DNA of 7,519 nucleotides from DATGYC01 sp035298385 (GTDB lineage: Bacteria; Bacillota; Sulfobacillia; Symbiobacteriales; Symbiobacteriaceae). Of the stretch, positions 6,165 to 7,519 are shown piece by piece. Position numbers and translations under genes: made by a program. The stretch is taken from the NCBI GenBank assembly GCA_035298385.1, contig DATGYC010000164.1, positions 1 through 7,519 on the forward strand, given 5' to 3'. Position 1 is the stretch's first letter. Every line of letters starts with the position of its first letter. The notes under the pieces are model-generated. The model worked only from the letters and a program-made list of their open reading frames with translations. It searched no databases and was not told the origin of the DNA.

Positions 6165-7151
6165 TTACTTAGCCGGCTTGCTGATCTCAGCCTTGATGTC
6201 CACGCCCATGTTGGTGGCCATGTCCTTCACGACCTTGTAGTCAGCGTCGCTGGCCTCCTTGAAGCCGTCGACGGTGTAGAGGTCGGTCAGGACCTTCTTG
6301 CCCTCTTCCGTGGCGACGTACTTCAGGAAGGCAGCCTTGATCTTGGCCTCCAGGTCAGCGGGCAGGCCCTTACGGACGGTGACGGTGTCGTTGGGGATCG
6401 GGGTGGTAAAGGCGGCCTGGACGAGCACATCCTTGGCGTCGGTCATGCCTGCCTTGACGAGGTTGTCACGGGCATCCTCAAAGGTCCAGGAGGCGTCCGC
6501 CTCCTTGTTGTAGACCTGCTTGATAGCATTATCATGGGAGCCGGTCATCGCAGTCTTCGTGAACCAGGCGCCCTCCTTGAAGTCGATACCGTTGGACTTC
6601 ATGTAGGAGGCCGGGAAGAGGTAGCCAGAGGTCGAAGCGGCATCCACAAAGGCGAGCTTCTTGCCCTTCAGAGCATCAAAGGTGGCCTTGCAGGTGGCGT
6701 CCTTGGCGGTGTCGCAGACCGGGATGCCGGAGTCCTTCCGGACCGTCAACTGCGCCCGATAGGTATCGGCGCCCTTGCGCAGGGTCTTCAGCAGAATCTT
6801 CGCCTCGTAGTCACCATGGGCCATCACGTAAGAGAGCGGGTTGAGGAAGGCGACGTCGACCTTCTTGGAGCCCATGCCCTCGACCGTTGCCATGAAGTTG
6901 GTGCCGACGAAAGTCTCGACCTGGAGGCCAAGCTCCTTCGCAAGGAACTCAGACATGGGCTTTACCTTGTCGGAGATCTTCGCCGCATCAGCGGACGGGA
7001 CAAAGCCGACCACCAGCTTGGTGATCTTCTCTTCCGCAGCCGGAGCAGCCGGGGTGTTCGTGGTCTGCTTAGCACCGCCGCAACCAACGACCGCTACCGA
7101 GAGCACCGCTGCGACAAGACCCACCGAGGCACGTTTCCAGGCGATAGCCAT
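6165..7151 (-). CDS. phnD: Phosphonate/phosphite-type substrate-binding lipoprotein
   Basis: This 328-residue extracytoplasmic receptor of the PhnD family (phosphate/phosphite/phosphonate binding) delivers substrate to the PhnE pore. The N-terminus is a lipoprotein signal: basic MAIAWKR, a hydrophobic core, and lipobox VVGC with Cys24 as the anchor. A Thr/Pro/Ala-rich tether (about 29-42) follows. The two-lobed body starts at KLVVGFVPSADA (45-56). FLNPLSYVMA (102-111), DAASTSGYLFPASYM (170-184) and GSHDNAI (204-210, His206) match the places where family members hold the phosphoryl oxygens. WTFEDARDNL (222-231) lies where side-group recognition occurs in E. coli PhnD. Cys146 and Cys154 are close enough to form a disulfide. 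Start ATG 7151 has GGAGG 11 bases upstream. Family membership is firm. Whether it takes phosphonates, phosphite or phosphate esters cannot be settled from sequence. Confidence 0.93.
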   Translation of the reverse strand: MAIAWKRASVGLVAAVLSVAVVGCGGAKQTTNTPAAPAAEEKITKLVVGFVPSADAAKISDKVKPMSEFLAKELGLQVETFVGTNFMATVEGMGSKKVDVAFLNPLSYVMAHGDYEAKILLKTLRKGADTYRAQLTVRKDSGIPVCDTAKDATCKATFDALKGKKLAFVDAASTSGYLFPASYMKSNGIDFKEGAWFTKTAMTGSHDNAIKQVYNKEADASWTFEDARDNLVKAGMTDAKDVLVQAAFTTPIPNDTVTVRKGLPADLEAKIKAAFLKYVATEEGKKVLTDLYTVDGFKEASDADYKVVKDMATNMGVDIKAEISKPAK

Positions 7152-7217
7152 GTGATGACCAACCTCCGCTGAATGATTGGGGCACCTGTACCGGCACTCA
7201 ACAACCTAACCACGAAC

Positions 7218-7247
7218 ATTGTCAACCAAGAAAGAACAGGTTGTCAA
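7218..7247 (-). promoter_or_regulatory. Candidate promoter of the phn operon
   Basis: On the minus strand a perfect -35 TTGACA (7247-7242) is followed after 18 bases by GACAAT (7223-7218), which matches four of six -10 positions. The leader to phnD would be about 60 bases. A second perfect TTGACA (7225-7220) has only weak -10 candidates. Confidence 0.4.
7219..7247. repeat. Pair of TTGTCAA direct repeats, 22 bp apart
   Basis: TTGTCAA occurs at 7219-7225 and 7241-7247 on the plus strand, so the copies lie exactly two helical turns apart on the same face of DNA. Each contains TGTCA, the core of the enterobacterial PhoB half-site, which repeats every 11 bp. The intermediate position at 11 bp (GAAAGAA, 7230-7236) does not match. 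The repeats overlap the candidate -35 and -10 boxes. An operator for a response regulator is possible but unproven. Confidence 0.4.
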
Positions 7248-7328
7248 GACATGCTCCATCCGAATAGTAATGGGTTTGTAATGGCGAGGTGGTGAACGTT
7301 CGCTTTAGCGATTCCGCACTGCAATGCA

Positions 7329-7356
7329 AAAGACCACTGCGTGAGCAGTGGTCTTT
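7329..7356 (-). terminator. Strong intrinsic terminator-like hairpin (first copy)
   Basis: A 12-bp perfect stem AAAGACCACTGC / GCAGTGGTCTTT has a 4-base loop. On the minus strand it is followed by a T-run (GGTCTTTTGCAT), and the plus-strand side is also terminator-like (GTCTTTC). On the minus strand it would end a transcript entering from the right, insulating phnD from it. Confidence 0.75.
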
Positions 7357-7362
7357 CATAAA

Positions 7363-7384
7363 GGATTTGGGCGGCGTCCAATCC
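7363..7384. other. Hairpin GGATT...AATCC
   Basis: An 8-bp stem has one bulged base: GGATT-(T)-GGG paired with TCC-AATCC around a CGGCG loop, including one G-T pair in this orientation. It lies 6 bases from the terminator-like hairpin at 7329-7356. Confidence 0.5.
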
Positions 7385-7387
7385 AGA

Positions 7388-7419
7388 TGAGAGGGGGGAA
7401 GAACGCATCCCCCCTCTCA
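7388..7419. other. 12-bp perfect hairpin with a G6/C6 core
   Basis: TGAGAGGGGGGA (7388-7399) pairs perfectly with TCCCCCCTCTCA (7408-7419) around an 8-base loop. No T-run follows on either strand, so it is not a typical intrinsic terminator. Confidence 0.6.
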
Positions 7420-7448
7420 AACTCTCCCCCGCCCTGGGTGGTCCCGTC

Positions 7449-7480
7449 GCCGGTTGTGCCGCCTTGTCAGCACAACCGGC
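7449..7480. other. 11-bp perfect hairpin
   Basis: GCCGGTTGTGC (7449-7459) pairs perfectly with GCACAACCGGC (7470-7480) around a 10-base loop (CGCCTTGTCA). No T-run follows on either strand. Confidence 0.6.
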
Positions 7481-7491
7481 TCTGCCCGAAC

Positions 7492-7519
7492 ATGCAAAAG
7501 ACCCCTGCTTACGCAGAGG
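7492..7519 (-). terminator. Second copy of the terminator-like hairpin, cut by the window edge
   Basis: ATGCAAAAGACCCCTGC (7492-7508) matches 16 of 17 bases of 7324-7340, including the bases outside the stem. It is followed by TTAC and GCAGAGG, which pairs back with a single C-A mismatch before the sequence ends. On the minus strand it shares GGTCTTTTGCAT with the first copy, so it probably ends a gene beyond the right edge. Confidence 0.55.

Larger units (their letters stand above)
7152..7519. other. Non-coding block upstream of phnD
   Basis: No convincing gene is present on either strand. From the phnD side it holds the phnD leader, then the promoter and direct repeats (7218-7247). A plain stretch at 7248-7323 shows nothing I recognise. 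A cluster of five strong hairpins then runs to the right edge (7329-7519), listed separately. I found no tRNA or rRNA signature. Confidence 0.6.

Noticed and set aside
6534..7172. 212-codon plus-strand frame
   Set aside because: It is antisense to phnD and runs into the phnD leader, with no family signature.
7280..7300. GTTCACC on the minus strand, resembling an actinobacterial PHO box unit
   Set aside because: The 11-base unit is not repeated next to it, and the organism does not look actinobacterial.
7393..7446. Possible G-quadruplex on the minus strand (four G-runs)
   Set aside because: The loops are long and uneven, and one G-run is already committed to the 12-bp stem at 7388-7419.
7357..7491. 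tRNA or known riboswitch in the hairpin cluster
   Set aside because: No T-loop GTTC motif in a tRNA context, no cloverleaf spacing and no riboswitch core that I recognise.

Overview
The window looks like a stretch of GC-rich (about 60% by eye) bacterial chromosome. Every supportable gene is on the minus strand, so the window is best read from right to left. The organism is probably a member of the Chloroflexota or a similar lineage. This is an inference from gene style: a small sigma factor followed by a soluble zinc-finger anti-sigma-like protein and a TPR-like protein, and an RNase E/G-family enzyme ending in a TRAM domain. No 16S rRNA or other firm marker is present.

Right end (7152-7519): a 368-base non-coding block. 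It holds the leader of phnD with a candidate promoter and two TTGTCAA repeats exactly 22 bp apart. Beyond that is a cluster of five strong hairpins in about 190 bases. The first and last of these are near-identical terminator-like hairpins, and the last is cut by the window edge.

Middle right (3582-7151): a complete four-gene ABC importer operon, phnD-phnC-phnE1-phnE2. The genes encode a lipoprotein binding protein, an ATPase and two different permeases, of the phosphonate/phosphite/phosphate-ester family. phnC/phnE1 and phnE1/phnE2 overlap by 4 bases (ATGA), which suggests translational coupling. An 80-base gap with a strong stem-loop separates phnD from phnC and could let the binding protein be made in excess. 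A hairpin terminator follows phnE2. No C-P lyase, phosphonatase or phosphite dehydrogenase gene is in view, so the substrate is open.

Middle left (1747-3483): a single gene for an RNase E/G-family endoribonuclease. It has the S1 region, both catalytic aspartates, the CxxC zinc link and an added C-terminal TRAM domain. It has its own small leader hairpin and a strong hairpin after the stop.

Left (1-1615): a three-gene unit consisting of a small sigma-70-like factor, a zinc-finger anti-sigma-like protein with no membrane segment, and the first 94 codons of a helical TPR-like protein that runs off the left edge. The last two genes overlap at TGATG. A perfect TATAAT box, an inverted repeat and a hairpin with a GAAA loop lie upstream of the sigma gene. 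This looks like a cytoplasmic signalling and transcription module and is the most interesting part of the window.
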